DNA of 7,333 nt from an uncultured Pseudobdellovibrionaceae bacterium (GCA_934277865.1 CAKQVW010000136.1:1-7333), one strand, 5' to 3'. Counted from the stretch's first letter, positions 1 through 4,831 are shown. A program made the numbers and translations. The notes: generated from the sequence alone by a model not told the origin.

Positions 1-508
1 CGATGAGACACGCGACATGAAGGCCCGTGATCTCCTTCGACGAAGCCTCGAGACACTTCGTCAATTCGGAATCCGTGACCATCTTGATCGTGTAGTCTTC
101 GTGAGTCGCCTTGCGATTGGCGTCCACGGCATAACCCCGCTCGCGCGAAGCGTAGGCTTTGATCTTGAGCTGGCCAACCGGCGGCATCACCTCTTCTGTG
201 GTGTGCGAGAGTGGACCGTGACCGATGTCGTGCAGCAGTGCACCCAATCGCACCGCGTTTCTCAGTCGCGAGCGAGCGCCGGCATTGGAGAATTTGAATT
301 CGCGAAAAATAGAATCAAAGGCGCGTCCCGCGAGGTGCATAACACCGAGCGAGTGCAAGAAGCGCGAGTGCGAAGCGCCGGGAAAGCTGTACTCCGCAAA
401 GCCGAGCTGCTTGATCTGCCGCAAGCGTTGAAATTCTCGCGTATCGAGAATTGCCTCTTCGACATCGCTTAAGGCGATCGAGCCATGTATCGGGTCTTTG
501 ATTTCCAT
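1..508 (-). CDS. HD-domain phosphohydrolase (COG1078-like), N-terminal part, cut by window edge
   Basis: Reading the minus strand from 508 gives 169 codons open to the left edge, starting MEIKDPIHGSIALSDVEEAI. The start is fixed because a TAA stop lies in frame immediately before the ATG. Metal-binding residues of the HD superfamily are visible: an H-SRFLHSLGVMHL segment near residues 47-58, LLHDIGHGPLSH at 91-102 with the HD pair at 93-94, and HEDYT at 136-140. The DPIHG opening and this spacing match the COG1078 family (YwfO-like), related to dGTPases. Some members hydrolyse dNTPs, so a nucleotide phosphohydrolase role in the cytoplasm is likely, but the true substrate cannot be read from sequence. 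The remaining C-terminal part lies outside the window. It is transcribed divergently from the exported protein at 630. No clear Shine-Dalgarno sequence is seen before the ATG. Confidence 0.88.
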   Translation of the reverse strand, partial: MEIKDPIHGSIALSDVEEAILDTREFQRLRQIKQLGFAEYSFPGASHSRFLHSLGVMHLAGRAFDSIFREFKFSNAGARSRLRNAVRLGALLHDIGHGPLSHTTEEVMPPVGQLKIKAYASRERGYAVDANRKATHEDYTIKMVTDSELTKCLEASSKEITGLHVACLI

Positions 509-576
509 TTAAGAGGGTGTACCCGGAACCACGCCGCAATTTCAGGCGTGATGCATTGCAGAATGCCGCTGGTGAC

Positions 577-602
577 GCGTGTTTCAGGTTGCTCAAACAC
601 GC
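577..602. repeat. 8-bp inverted repeat in divergent intergenic region
   Basis: GCGTGTTT (577-584) and AAACACGC (595-602) are perfect reverse complements separated by 10 nt. A second, 6-bp pair lies just upstream: CACGCC (530-535) and GGCGTG (545-550), with a 9-nt loop. Both lie in the 121-nt gap between the HD gene (start 508, minus) and the exported protein (start 630, plus). The gap should hold promoters for both genes, but no convincing -35/-10 pair was found. The repeats could be an operator for a dimeric regulator or RNA hairpins in the leader. Without poly-T after either stem, neither looks like a terminator. Confidence 0.4.
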
Positions 603-629
603 AGCGGAAGGTTTAGGCTAAGGCCAATT

Positions 630-1109
630 ATGGCCCCCTTGAAGAGAGGAAGATTTATGATGATAGCAATCGCGACCTCGACACTCTTGGCGCTCACTTT
701 GGGCTTCTCCGACTCGGCTTCAGCCTCAGGAAATCCTCCTGGCTCGGACCCGATCTCCGCTCCAAGACGCCCAGTTCCTGGCTTCAAAGTGCCTTCTAAA
801 CTGACAGCGAGAATGCCGATCCCTCAAGACATCAAGAATTTCCTCGATCGCGATTTTCGCTCGCGTTACCCGGTGGCCTCACCGCTGAAAATCGATGTCG
901 CCCAGGCCGATGTCCAGATGTACCAAGTTTCGAATGTTCTCAATGGTTACGGTGGGTTCGACCAACGGCACAGTTTTCGAGTTGTGGTTTACCACGCCGA
1001 CCGGTCGATGGTGACGGTCGATATCGCCATTTACCAGCGTTCCCAGGTTGAAGTCGACCAAGAGCCGATCTTGCTGGAATGGTTCCGGGTTGTCGGAGTC
1101 GTGCGTTAG
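630..1109 (+). CDS. small exported protein of unknown function
   Basis: The protein has 159 residues from the ATG at 630. The first 32 form a convincing Sec signal peptide: a basic n-region (K5, R6, R8), a hydrophobic core (IAIATSTLLALTLGF) and an ASA signal-peptidase I site at 30-32. A Pro/Gly/Ser-rich linker follows (33-57), then a mixed domain at about 65-159 with alternating hydrophobic stretches (SFRVVVYHADRSMVTVDIAI) that suggest beta strands. It has no lipobox cysteine and no other cysteine. Start choice: 630 has AAGG at 620-623 and gives a basic n-region. The ATG at 657 has a better AGAGGA (645-650) but would leave the signal peptide without positive charge, and the ATG at 579 is unlikely. 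The family is not recognised. The product is probably periplasmic or secreted. Confidence 0.72.
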   Translation: MAPLKRGRFMMIAIATSTLLALTLGFSDSASASGNPPGSDPISAPRRPVPGFKVPSKLTARMPIPQDIKNFLDRDFRSRYPVASPLKIDVAQADVQMYQVSNVLNGYGGFDQRHSFRVVVYHADRSMVTVDIAIYQRSQVEVDQEPILLEWFRVVGVVR

Positions 1110-1129
1110 GCCGTCAGTCAAACGGCCTT
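1109..1129 (+). terminator. weak hairpin after the exported-protein gene
   Basis: GGCCGT (1109-1114) pairs with ACGGCC (1122-1127) across a 7-nt loop. The stem begins on the last base of the TAG stop codon. Only two T residues follow, so this is at best a weak or Rho-assisted terminator, or the first element of the thyA leader. Confidence 0.35.
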
Positions 1130-1163
1130 CTGGCCGGATTTCAAATTCGGGTCGTTGAATCTG

Positions 1164-1211
1164 GCAGCCGATTGTGCAAAAGTGCCGGCTGCTCGAAACG
1201 AGCGGGAGGGG
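1164..1211 (+). promoter_or_regulatory. thyA leader: two abutting hairpins next to a strong Shine-Dalgarno
   Basis: GCAGCCG (1164-1170) pairs perfectly with CGGCTGC (1186-1192) across 15 nt. Next, GCTCG (1191-1195) pairs with CGAGC (1199-1203) around an AAA loop. The two stems share bases 1191-1192, so they cannot both be complete. The second ends directly against GGGAGGGG (1204-1211), the ribosome site that decides the thyA start at 1217. The arrangement could modulate access to that site. No promoter with clear consensus was recognised here. Confidence 0.35.
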
Positions 1212-1216
1212 CATGT

Positions 1217-2110
1217 ATGGAAACAGAAACTTCCAAGATGGCAGACAACAAATCCTCAACAAACAATGCGGGTGTTGCTTTAGCCGGAGCGCCGTCGCGC
1301 CCCGAGTACCACGTCGACACCGTGTACCTCGATCTCGTGCGCCGAATTTTTGCGGAAGGCACAGCGAAGTCCGATCGCACCGGCACTGGCACTATCAGCG
1401 TGTTTGGCCATCAAATGCGGTTTGATTTGAGCAAAGGCTTTCCGCTGCTGACGACAAAGAAGTGCCACACTCGCTCGATCATTCACGAGCTGCTTTGGTT
1501 TCTCAAAGGCGACACCAACATCAAATATCTGACCGAGAACAAAGTTTCTATTTGGGACGAATGGGCTGACGAGAACGGCAACCTCGGGCCCGTCTACGGA
1601 AAACAATGGCGTTCGTGGGAAACTGCCGACGGCCGCACAATCGACCAAATCGCCAACGTGCTTGAGTCGATCAAAAACAACCCGGATTCGCGACGCCACC
1701 TCGTCGTGGCCTTCAACCCAGGCGACGTCGACAAAATGGCGCTGCCACCGTGCCACGCGTTCTTCCAGTTCTACGTCGCAAACGGCAAACTTTCGCTGCA
1801 GATGTATCAACGAAGCGCCGACGTGTTCTTGGGTGTTCCGTTTAATATCGCGAGCTACGCGCTATTGTGCCTGATGATGGCACAGGTAACGGGCCTGCAG
1901 CCTGGTGAGTTCATTCACACGCTTGGCGATGCGCACCTGTATTCCAATCACCTTGAGCAAGCAAAGCTGCAGCTGACACGTGAACCTCGCGCGATGCCGA
2001 CAATGAAGCTGAACCCGATTGTGAAGTCCTTGTTCGACTTCAAATTCGAAGACTTTGAATTGGTCGGCTACGATCCGCACCCCGCCATCAAAGCCGAAGT
2101 CGCCGTATGA
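1217..2110 (+). CDS. thyA: thymidylate synthase
   Basis: ThyA transfers and reduces the methylene group of 5,10-methylene-THF onto dUMP, giving dTMP and dihydrofolate in the cytoplasm. The product has 297 residues and the family signature is complete: SDRTGTGT (52-59) with phosphate-binding R54, LLWFLKGDTNIKYL (92-105), DEWADENGNLGPVYGKQW (114-131), PDSRR (156-160), the nucleophile Cys179 in PPCHAFFQFYV, QRSADVFLGVPFNIASYA (198-215), HLYSN (240-244) and the C-terminal valine after YDPHPAIKAEVA. The start at 1217 was chosen for its GGGAGGGG ribosome site; an ATG at 1238 is an alternative. Relative to the E. coli enzyme there is an extra N-terminal tail of about 33 residues, polar and probably disordered. 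The stop overlaps the folA start (ATGA), indicating one operon with coupled translation. Confidence 0.97.
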   Translation: METETSKMADNKSSTNNAGVALAGAPSRPEYHVDTVYLDLVRRIFAEGTAKSDRTGTGTISVFGHQMRFDLSKGFPLLTTKKCHTRSIIHELLWFLKGDTNIKYLTENKVSIWDEWADENGNLGPVYGKQWRSWETADGRTIDQIANVLESIKNNPDSRRHLVVAFNPGDVDKMALPPCHAFFQFYVANGKLSLQMYQRSADVFLGVPFNIASYALLCLMMAQVTGLQPGEFIHTLGDAHLYSNHLEQAKLQLTREPRAMPTMKLNPIVKSLFDFKFEDFELVGYDPHPAIKAEVAV

Positions 2111-2664
2111 TCCTGACCGCGATTGCCGCCATGGGTTCCAATCGTATTATCGGTCGTGATGGCGATCTGCCGTGGCACATTCCAGAGGACATGCGTTTCT
2201 TTCGTCAGACGACAAAAGGCAGCGTCATGATCATGGGACGAAAAACTCTCGAGTCTTTCCCGGGCCTCTTGCCCGGGCGTTTTCACATCATCGTCACTCG
2301 CCGATCCGACTACATGCCGCCGAAAGAAATCGTGGGCGATAGCGACCAATACCTGGTCGTACAAAGTGTTAAGGAGGCGCTGGCGGCGGCCGAGGCCTTG
2401 CTGGAATCCGAGTCCGATTGGGGCGACGAAGTCTTCAACATCGGCGGTGGAGAAATGTACGCGGCCCTGCTTCCGGTCACCGACAAAATTCTGTTAACAG
2501 AAATTGAACTCGCGGCCGACGGCGACGCCCATTTTCCGCGATGGCACGAAGGTGACTTCGAAGAGCGCTCGCGCCGCGAAGGGGCCGAGAGCGGGACCAA
2601 TAGTCTCCCGACTTATCATTTTGTGACCTACGAAAGAACGGCCCCAAAGGGCGAACTCGATTAA
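2107..2664 (+). CDS. folA: dihydrofolate reductase
   Basis: FolA reduces dihydrofolate to tetrahydrofolate with NADPH and so replaces the cofactor that ThyA oxidises, which explains the tight pairing with thyA (4-base ATGA overlap). Family features: MILTAIAAMGSNRIIG at the N-terminus, LPWHIPEDMRFF (21-32) with catalytic acid D28 (equivalent to E. coli D27), VMIMGRKTLES (40-50), LPGR (55-58), the NADPH-binding NIGGGEMYAALLP (111-123), the LLTEIE strand (129-134) and GDAHFP (139-144). At 185 residues it is longer than the roughly 160-residue E. coli enzyme. The extra length lies in the 64-110 region, which is rich in acidic residues and alanine, and in a charged C-terminal tail after HFVTYER. 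It has no ribosome site of its own beyond sequence inside the thyA end, so translational coupling is likely. It is plainly functional by motif content. Confidence 0.96.
   Translation: MILTAIAAMGSNRIIGRDGDLPWHIPEDMRFFRQTTKGSVMIMGRKTLESFPGLLPGRFHIIVTRRSDYMPPKEIVGDSDQYLVVQSVKEALAAAEALLESESDWGDEVFNIGGGEMYAALLPVTDKILLTEIELAADGDAHFPRWHEGDFEERSRREGAESGTNSLPTYHFVTYERTAPKGELD
2259..2283 (+). repeat. GC-rich hairpin with T-run inside folA
   Basis: CCCGGGC (2259-2265) and GCCCGGG (2271-2277) form a perfect 7-bp GC stem around a CTCTT loop, followed by CG and TTTT (2280-2283). The shape resembles an intrinsic terminator lying inside the folA reading frame, where it encodes FPGLLPGR. Selection on the conserved LPGR motif may account for part of it. 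Confidence 0.4.
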
Positions 2665-2689
2665 TTCTCAAATTCCGATACTAGTAGAC

Positions 2690-3022
2690 ATGAAAAACCT
2701 GGTGTCGCTATGGGGCTGGGTTGTGTTTTATCCGATGTTAGCCCCGATCATCGCTCTGCCGATAGTGGTCCTCTTGGGAAGGACCATTCGATCGCTTTCG
2801 GCCAAAGTGAACACCGCCCTTTTGTTTTTCAGCGTTTGTTTGCTTTTGGGCGGCGTCGCCTATGGAAATCTCCGCTATGGTCGCGATCTCTTTTTTGAAT
2901 TTCTCAAGACCAAAGGCGAGTCCCACCTGGCCAAGGTCTCCGACGTGCGACGCTCAAGTAAACTCAGTGGCGGAGGCTCCTTGGACGTGAGTCTCCTCTA
3001 TAATTCCCCTGTGACTGGCTAG
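2690..3022 (+). CDS. membrane protein, N-terminal part of a TAG-interrupted frame
   Basis: This is a 110-codon frame starting MKNLVSLWGWVVFYP. Two hydrophobic segments, at about 9-30 and 41-59, are separated by a short basic loop (RTIRSLSAK), as expected for two membrane helices. The soluble part starts at about residue 75: AKVSDVRRSSKLSGGGS, then LDVSLLYNSPVTG, then TAG. A strand-like ending in Y..PVTG is how the first half of a DUF3592-like domain looks, and the matching second half continues in the same frame right after the stop (next entry). The gene is therefore probably one 226-codon frame broken by TAG. It starts 25 nt after folA and is probably co-transcribed with it. No clear Shine-Dalgarno sequence is seen. 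The function is unknown, and DUF3592 likeness is a judgement by eye. Confidence 0.6.
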   Translation: MKNLVSLWGWVVFYPMLAPIIALPIVVLLGRTIRSLSAKVNTALLFFSVCLLLGGVAYGNLRYGRDLFFEFLKTKGESHLAKVSDVRRSSKLSGGGSLDVSLLYNSPVTG

Positions 3023-3370
3023 ATGAACGTCACGGTTCCGTTAAACGCAGCACGTGTACTGCCTGACGTAGAAGGCCTCGACGTTCCGCCAGAGATCGGC
3101 GACACCGTCAGCATCTATGTCTATCCAAGGGCCGAAACAGTGTTGATGATCGATGGCGATCCAAAAAAGAGCACCTACGGCGCCAAGCTCCAGTGTGTCG
3201 TCTTGCAGAGGCGCTATGAGCGAACCCAGCTCCGCCTGAAGGCGACTGATTTCCCTACAGCAGACATTCGTGAAGCGTACATTCAGGCGATCAAAGATCT
3301 CCTCGAAACCACGTGCCCCAACCTCGAGCAACGCAATCACCTGCGCGGCTTACTTTCTACCTACCGCTAA
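3023..3370 (+). CDS. C-terminal part of the same interrupted frame (DUF3592-like)
   Basis: This segment lies in the same frame as the previous entry; its ATG directly follows the TAG at 3020-3022. The 115 codons read MNVTVPLNAARVLPD and then VPPEIGDTVSIYVYPRAETV, the 'GD.V.IYV.P' turn typical of the end of DUF3592-type domains. A helical, charged C-terminus follows (ADIREAYIQAIKDLLETT) and the protein ends at LLSTYR. There is no Shine-Dalgarno-like sequence in the 25 nt before the ATG, no signal peptide and no membrane segment, so independent translation is doubtful. Joined to the upstream half by one sense codon (for example K, giving VTGKMNV), it would form a natural strand-turn-strand. The most likely reading is a pseudogene half or a sequence error; stop read-through or re-initiation is possible. 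Confidence 0.5.
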   Translation: MNVTVPLNAARVLPDVEGLDVPPEIGDTVSIYVYPRAETVLMIDGDPKKSTYGAKLQCVVLQRRYERTQLRLKATDFPTADIREAYIQAIKDLLETTCPNLEQRNHLRGLLSTYR

Positions 3371-3538
3371 TTCCCAAGACCTACGTCCAAAAAATCTCAA
3401 TCCGAGAATTTTGCCCTCAAGCCTCATCTTGAGACACCGATGAGAGATACAGGAAAGCAAGAACCCGAGATCGAAACCAAGAACGGCTTCGATCCCGCAG
3501 ATCAAGGATGATCGGCGGAACTTCAAGGAGGAGGACGT
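3371..3538 (+). promoter_or_regulatory. fliC1 leader region with several hairpins
   Basis: The 168-nt gap upstream of the first flagellin holds four stems. AAAATCTC (3391-3398) pairs with GAG-A-ATTTT (3404-3412, one bulged A), a weak terminator-like stem. CTCAAG (3416-3421) pairs with CTTGAG (3428-3433). CTCATC (3423-3428) pairs with GATGAG (3439-3444) and overlaps the previous stem, so the two are mutually exclusive. GATCGAA (3469-3475) pairs with TTCGATC (3488-3494). A flagellin promoter must lie in or before this stretch. TCCGAGAA (3401-3408) weakly resembles the sigma-28 -10 GCCGATAA but lacks a TAAA box at the right distance. Confidence 0.4.
3503..3532 (+). promoter_or_regulatory. paired CAAGGA(T/G)GA boxes; second is the fliC1 ribosome site
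   Basis: CAAGGATGA (3503-3511) and CAAGGAGGA (3524-3532) start 21 nt apart. The second, extended as AAGGAGGAGG (3525-3534), is the Shine-Dalgarno sequence for the ATG at 3539. CAAGGATG matches the core of the CsrA selection consensus (RUACARGGAUGU). Two such sites, one over the ribosome site, are the layout CsrA uses on the Bacillus flagellin mRNA. The same pair with the same spacing precedes the second flagellin. Confidence 0.5.
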
Positions 3539-4387
3539 ATGGGTCTGCGGATCAATACCAATGTAGCCTCACTGAACGCCCAGCGAAATTTGCTGGGGAC
3601 TAAGTGGGGACTCGACAAGAGTCTCGAACGCTTGTCGTCAGGATACCGAATCAACCGCGCCGGAGACGACGCAGCTGGTTTGGCAATCAGTGAAAACTTG
3701 AGAGCGCAAGTGCGCGGTCTCAAGCAAGCATCGCGAAACGCACAAGACGGCGTTTCACTGGTTCAAGTCGCAGAAGGTGGCTTGAACGAAGTGAGCTCCA
3801 TCTTGATCCGTCTCCGAGAACTTGCGGTACAAGCCGCATCAGACACGATCGGTCCGGTTGAGCGACAGTTTCTCAACGTGGAATACGATCAGCTGGTCTC
3901 GGAAATCGATCGTATCGCCGACGCGACCGAGTTCAACGGCACACCGCTGTTGGCAGGTACCGGTTCGGTTCTCGACTTCCAAGTCGGAACTCGAAACGAT
4001 CCAAATATCGATCGTCTCTCATTCGACGCTTCAAAAGCTGATGCAAACAGCGCAGCTCTCGGCGTCAACCTCACAAGTGTCGCAGACAAAGCGTCGGCAC
4101 AAAATAGTTTGTCGGCGATCGACTCAGCTATTGTGAGCGTTTCGGCGATGCGCGCGGATTTTGGTGCCATCCAAAACCGTCTGCAATCGACGATTGGTAA
4201 CATCGCAGTGTCGGTAGAGAACCTATCAGCAGCGAACTCACGGATTCGTGACGTGGACGTTGCGGAAGAAACGGCAGAAATGACCCGCAACAACATCTTG
4301 TTGCAAGCGGGCACTTCGGTTCTTGCGCAAGCGAACCAAACCTCGAATACAGCTCTCTCGCTCTTGAACCGTACGTTCCAAGGTTGA
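3539..4387 (+). CDS. fliC: flagellin, first of two tandem copies
   Basis: This is the filament subunit, exported through the flagellar type III system and polymerised under the cap; it carries no Sec signal. The 282 residues are nearly all conserved D0/D1 core: N-terminal MGLRINTNVASLNAQ, LERLSSGYRINRAGDDAAGLAISENLR (29-55), SLVQVAEGGLNEV (73-85) and RELAVQ (93-98, the segment TLR5 recognises in other flagellins). A short central stretch replaces the D2/D3 domains. The C-terminal core has NRLQST (213-218), ENLSAANSRIRD (227-238), NNILLQAGTSVLAQAN and a terminal LLNRTFQG. It is about 69% identical to the next flagellin with no internal gap, but five residues longer at the C-terminus, where FliS-type chaperones bind. 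The start is supported by AAGGAGGAGG. Which numbered fliC this corresponds to cannot be told. Confidence 0.96.
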   Translation: MGLRINTNVASLNAQRNLLGTKWGLDKSLERLSSGYRINRAGDDAAGLAISENLRAQVRGLKQASRNAQDGVSLVQVAEGGLNEVSSILIRLRELAVQAASDTIGPVERQFLNVEYDQLVSEIDRIADATEFNGTPLLAGTGSVLDFQVGTRNDPNIDRLSFDASKADANSAALGVNLTSVADKASAQNSLSAIDSAIVSVSAMRADFGAIQNRLQSTIGNIAVSVENLSAANSRIRDVDVAEETAEMTRNNILLQAGTSVLAQANQTSNTALSLLNRTFQG

Positions 4388-4411
4388 TGAACTCTAACCA
4401 ACCGTAAAACT

Positions 4412-4433
4412 TAGTAGGGGTTAGCCCCTTCTA
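4412..4433 (+). terminator. hairpin just after the first flagellin
   Basis: AGGGG (4416-4420) pairs with CCCCT (4425-4429) around a TTAG loop. After one T-T mismatch the stem continues with TAG (4412-4414) against CTA (4431-4433). No T-run follows, so it probably acts as a 3'-end stabiliser or as a first, weaker stem before the terminator at 4463. Confidence 0.4.
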
Positions 4434-4462
4434 GTGACTGACTGAATTACTGTTTCCTGCTA

Positions 4463-4490
4463 GTGGGGAGGATTTAACCTCCCCACGTTT
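4463..4490 (+). terminator. Rho-independent terminator of the first flagellin
   Basis: GTGGGGAGG (4463-4471) and CCTCCCCAC (4478-4486) form a perfect 9-bp GC-rich stem around ATTTAA, followed by GTTT (4487-4490). The T-run is short, but the stem is strong and lies 76 nt after the flagellin stop. It suggests that the two flagellins are transcribed separately. Confidence 0.75.
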
Positions 4491-4521
4491 AAAGCGGAAC
4501 CAGTCTACATAACGGCGATCC

Positions 4522-4573
4522 GATATCTGATCAGATATCCGACATCGCGATCTCAGATATCTTGGATATCTGA
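4522..4573. repeat. four TCAGATATC copies in two nested inverted pairs
   Basis: The 9-mer TCAGATATC occurs four times: reversed at 4522-4530, forward at 4531-4539, forward at 4553-4561 and reversed at 4565-4573. The first two abut, giving a perfect 18-bp palindrome (GATATCTGATCAGATATC). The last two face each other across TTG, a perfect 9-bp stem. Between the pairs lies another palindrome, ATCGCGAT (4544-4551). Each 9-mer contains GATATC. Because all arms are identical, alternative pairings (first with third, second with fourth) are also possible. The position downstream of the terminator and about 260-310 bp before the next flagellin fits an operator or upstream activator site. A transcribed structure or a recombination site is also possible. 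Confidence 0.8.
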
Positions 4574-4574
4574 A

Positions 4575-4617
4575 GGTGCTTTCGTGCACCACCCGAGCGC
4601 AAGCTCTTGCCACGCTC
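4575..4617 (+). repeat. two further hairpins after the palindrome cluster
   Basis: GGTGC (4575-4579) pairs with GCACC (4586-4590) around TTTCGT. Then GAGC-GCAA (4595-4602) pairs with TTGC (4607-4610) and GCTC (4614-4617) around a GCTC loop, with CAC bulged. They continue directly from the TCAGATATC cluster, so the stretch 4522-4617 could fold as one chain of stems if transcribed. Confidence 0.4.
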
Positions 4618-4797
4618 TCTACTCGCCTCGTATGGCGAAAACATCTCTCCACTAAAAATTAAAACCAGACTTTTTCAGGACTCTTCTTTTGATCGAAAAA
4701 TTCCGATCTAGCAATGGGCGTGTACATGGTGTGCACAACCAGAAATGAACAAACCGCGAGATGCAGAATGCGTCTCATTGCCAGGGTTGGCAGCGAT

Positions 4798-4827
4798 CAA
4801 GGAGGAACGCAGATGACACAAGGAGGA
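4798..4827 (+). promoter_or_regulatory. paired CAAGGAGGA boxes in the second flagellin leader
   Basis: CAAGGAGGA occurs at 4798-4806 and again at 4819-4827, 21 nt apart, the same spacing as in the first flagellin leader. The first copy (AAGGAGG, 4799-4805) sits 7 nt before the ATG at 4813. The second (4820-4826) sits 5 nt before the flagellin ATG at 4832. Both are near-perfect ribosome sites, and the second, within ACACAAGGAGGAT, also resembles a CsrA site. Confidence 0.6.
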
Positions 4828-4830
4828 TAG
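4813..4830 (+). CDS. candidate 5-codon leader peptide MTQGG
   Basis: ATG ACA CAA GGA GGA TAG reads MTQGG and ends one base before the flagellin ATG. It has its own strong Shine-Dalgarno sequence at ideal spacing, and its last codons are the flagellin's Shine-Dalgarno sequence. A ribosome finishing it would sit on the flagellin start, so translational coupling is plausible. The frame is open further upstream to an ATG at 4714 (38 codons in all), but no ribosome site precedes that start. It is also possible that the ATG is fortuitous and only the duplicated box matters. Confidence 0.35.
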   Translation: MTQGG

Positions 4831-4831
4831 T

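Larger units (their letters stand above)
4388..4831. other. 444-bp inter-flagellin region: terminator, palindromes, promoter and leader
   Basis: No credible protein gene longer than a leader peptide is seen here. In order the region holds: two hairpins after the first flagellin (4412-4433 and 4463-4490), a palindrome cluster (4522-4573), two more hairpins (4575-4590 and 4595-4617), an AT-rich stretch (about 4650-4703), a hairpin with GATCGAA pairing with TTC-C-GATC (4691-4708), and the second flagellin's leader (from about 4710). TCCGATCT (4702-4709) is a poor sigma-28 -10 candidate at nearly the same distance from its flagellin (122 nt) as TCCGAGAA is from the first (130 nt). That spacing is suggestive but not proof of a promoter. 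Confidence 0.5.

Noticed and set aside
17..472. 151-codon open frame on the plus strand at the left edge
   Set aside because: It is antisense to the HD phosphohydrolase, which has clear HD-family motifs and runs off the edge.
1280..1810. 176-codon minus-strand frame
   Set aside because: It is antisense to thyA, which has full catalytic motifs; no independent support.
2999..3004. TATAAT before the second half of the split membrane protein
   Set aside because: No -35 at the right distance, and it lies only 19 nt before the ATG inside a coding frame; a chance -10 match.
3401..3408. Sigma-28-like -10 (TCCGAGAA) for the first flagellin
   Set aside because: 6 of 8 matches to GCCGATAA but no TAAA-type -35 upstream; kept only as a remark in the leader entry, not called as a promoter.
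3889..4401. 170-codon minus-strand frame
   Set aside because: It is antisense to the first flagellin; a similar shadow frame appears antisense to the second flagellin, as expected from paralogous sequence.
4599..4612. Sigma-54-like TGGCA...TTGC on the minus strand
   Set aside because: GG-to-GC spacing is one base short of the required value, it faces away from the second flagellin, and the match is explained by the local hairpin arms.
4431..4652. 73-codon minus-strand frame in the inter-flagellin gap
   Set aside because: It runs through the terminator and palindromes, has no ribosome site and an arginine-rich unpatterned sequence; not a credible gene.
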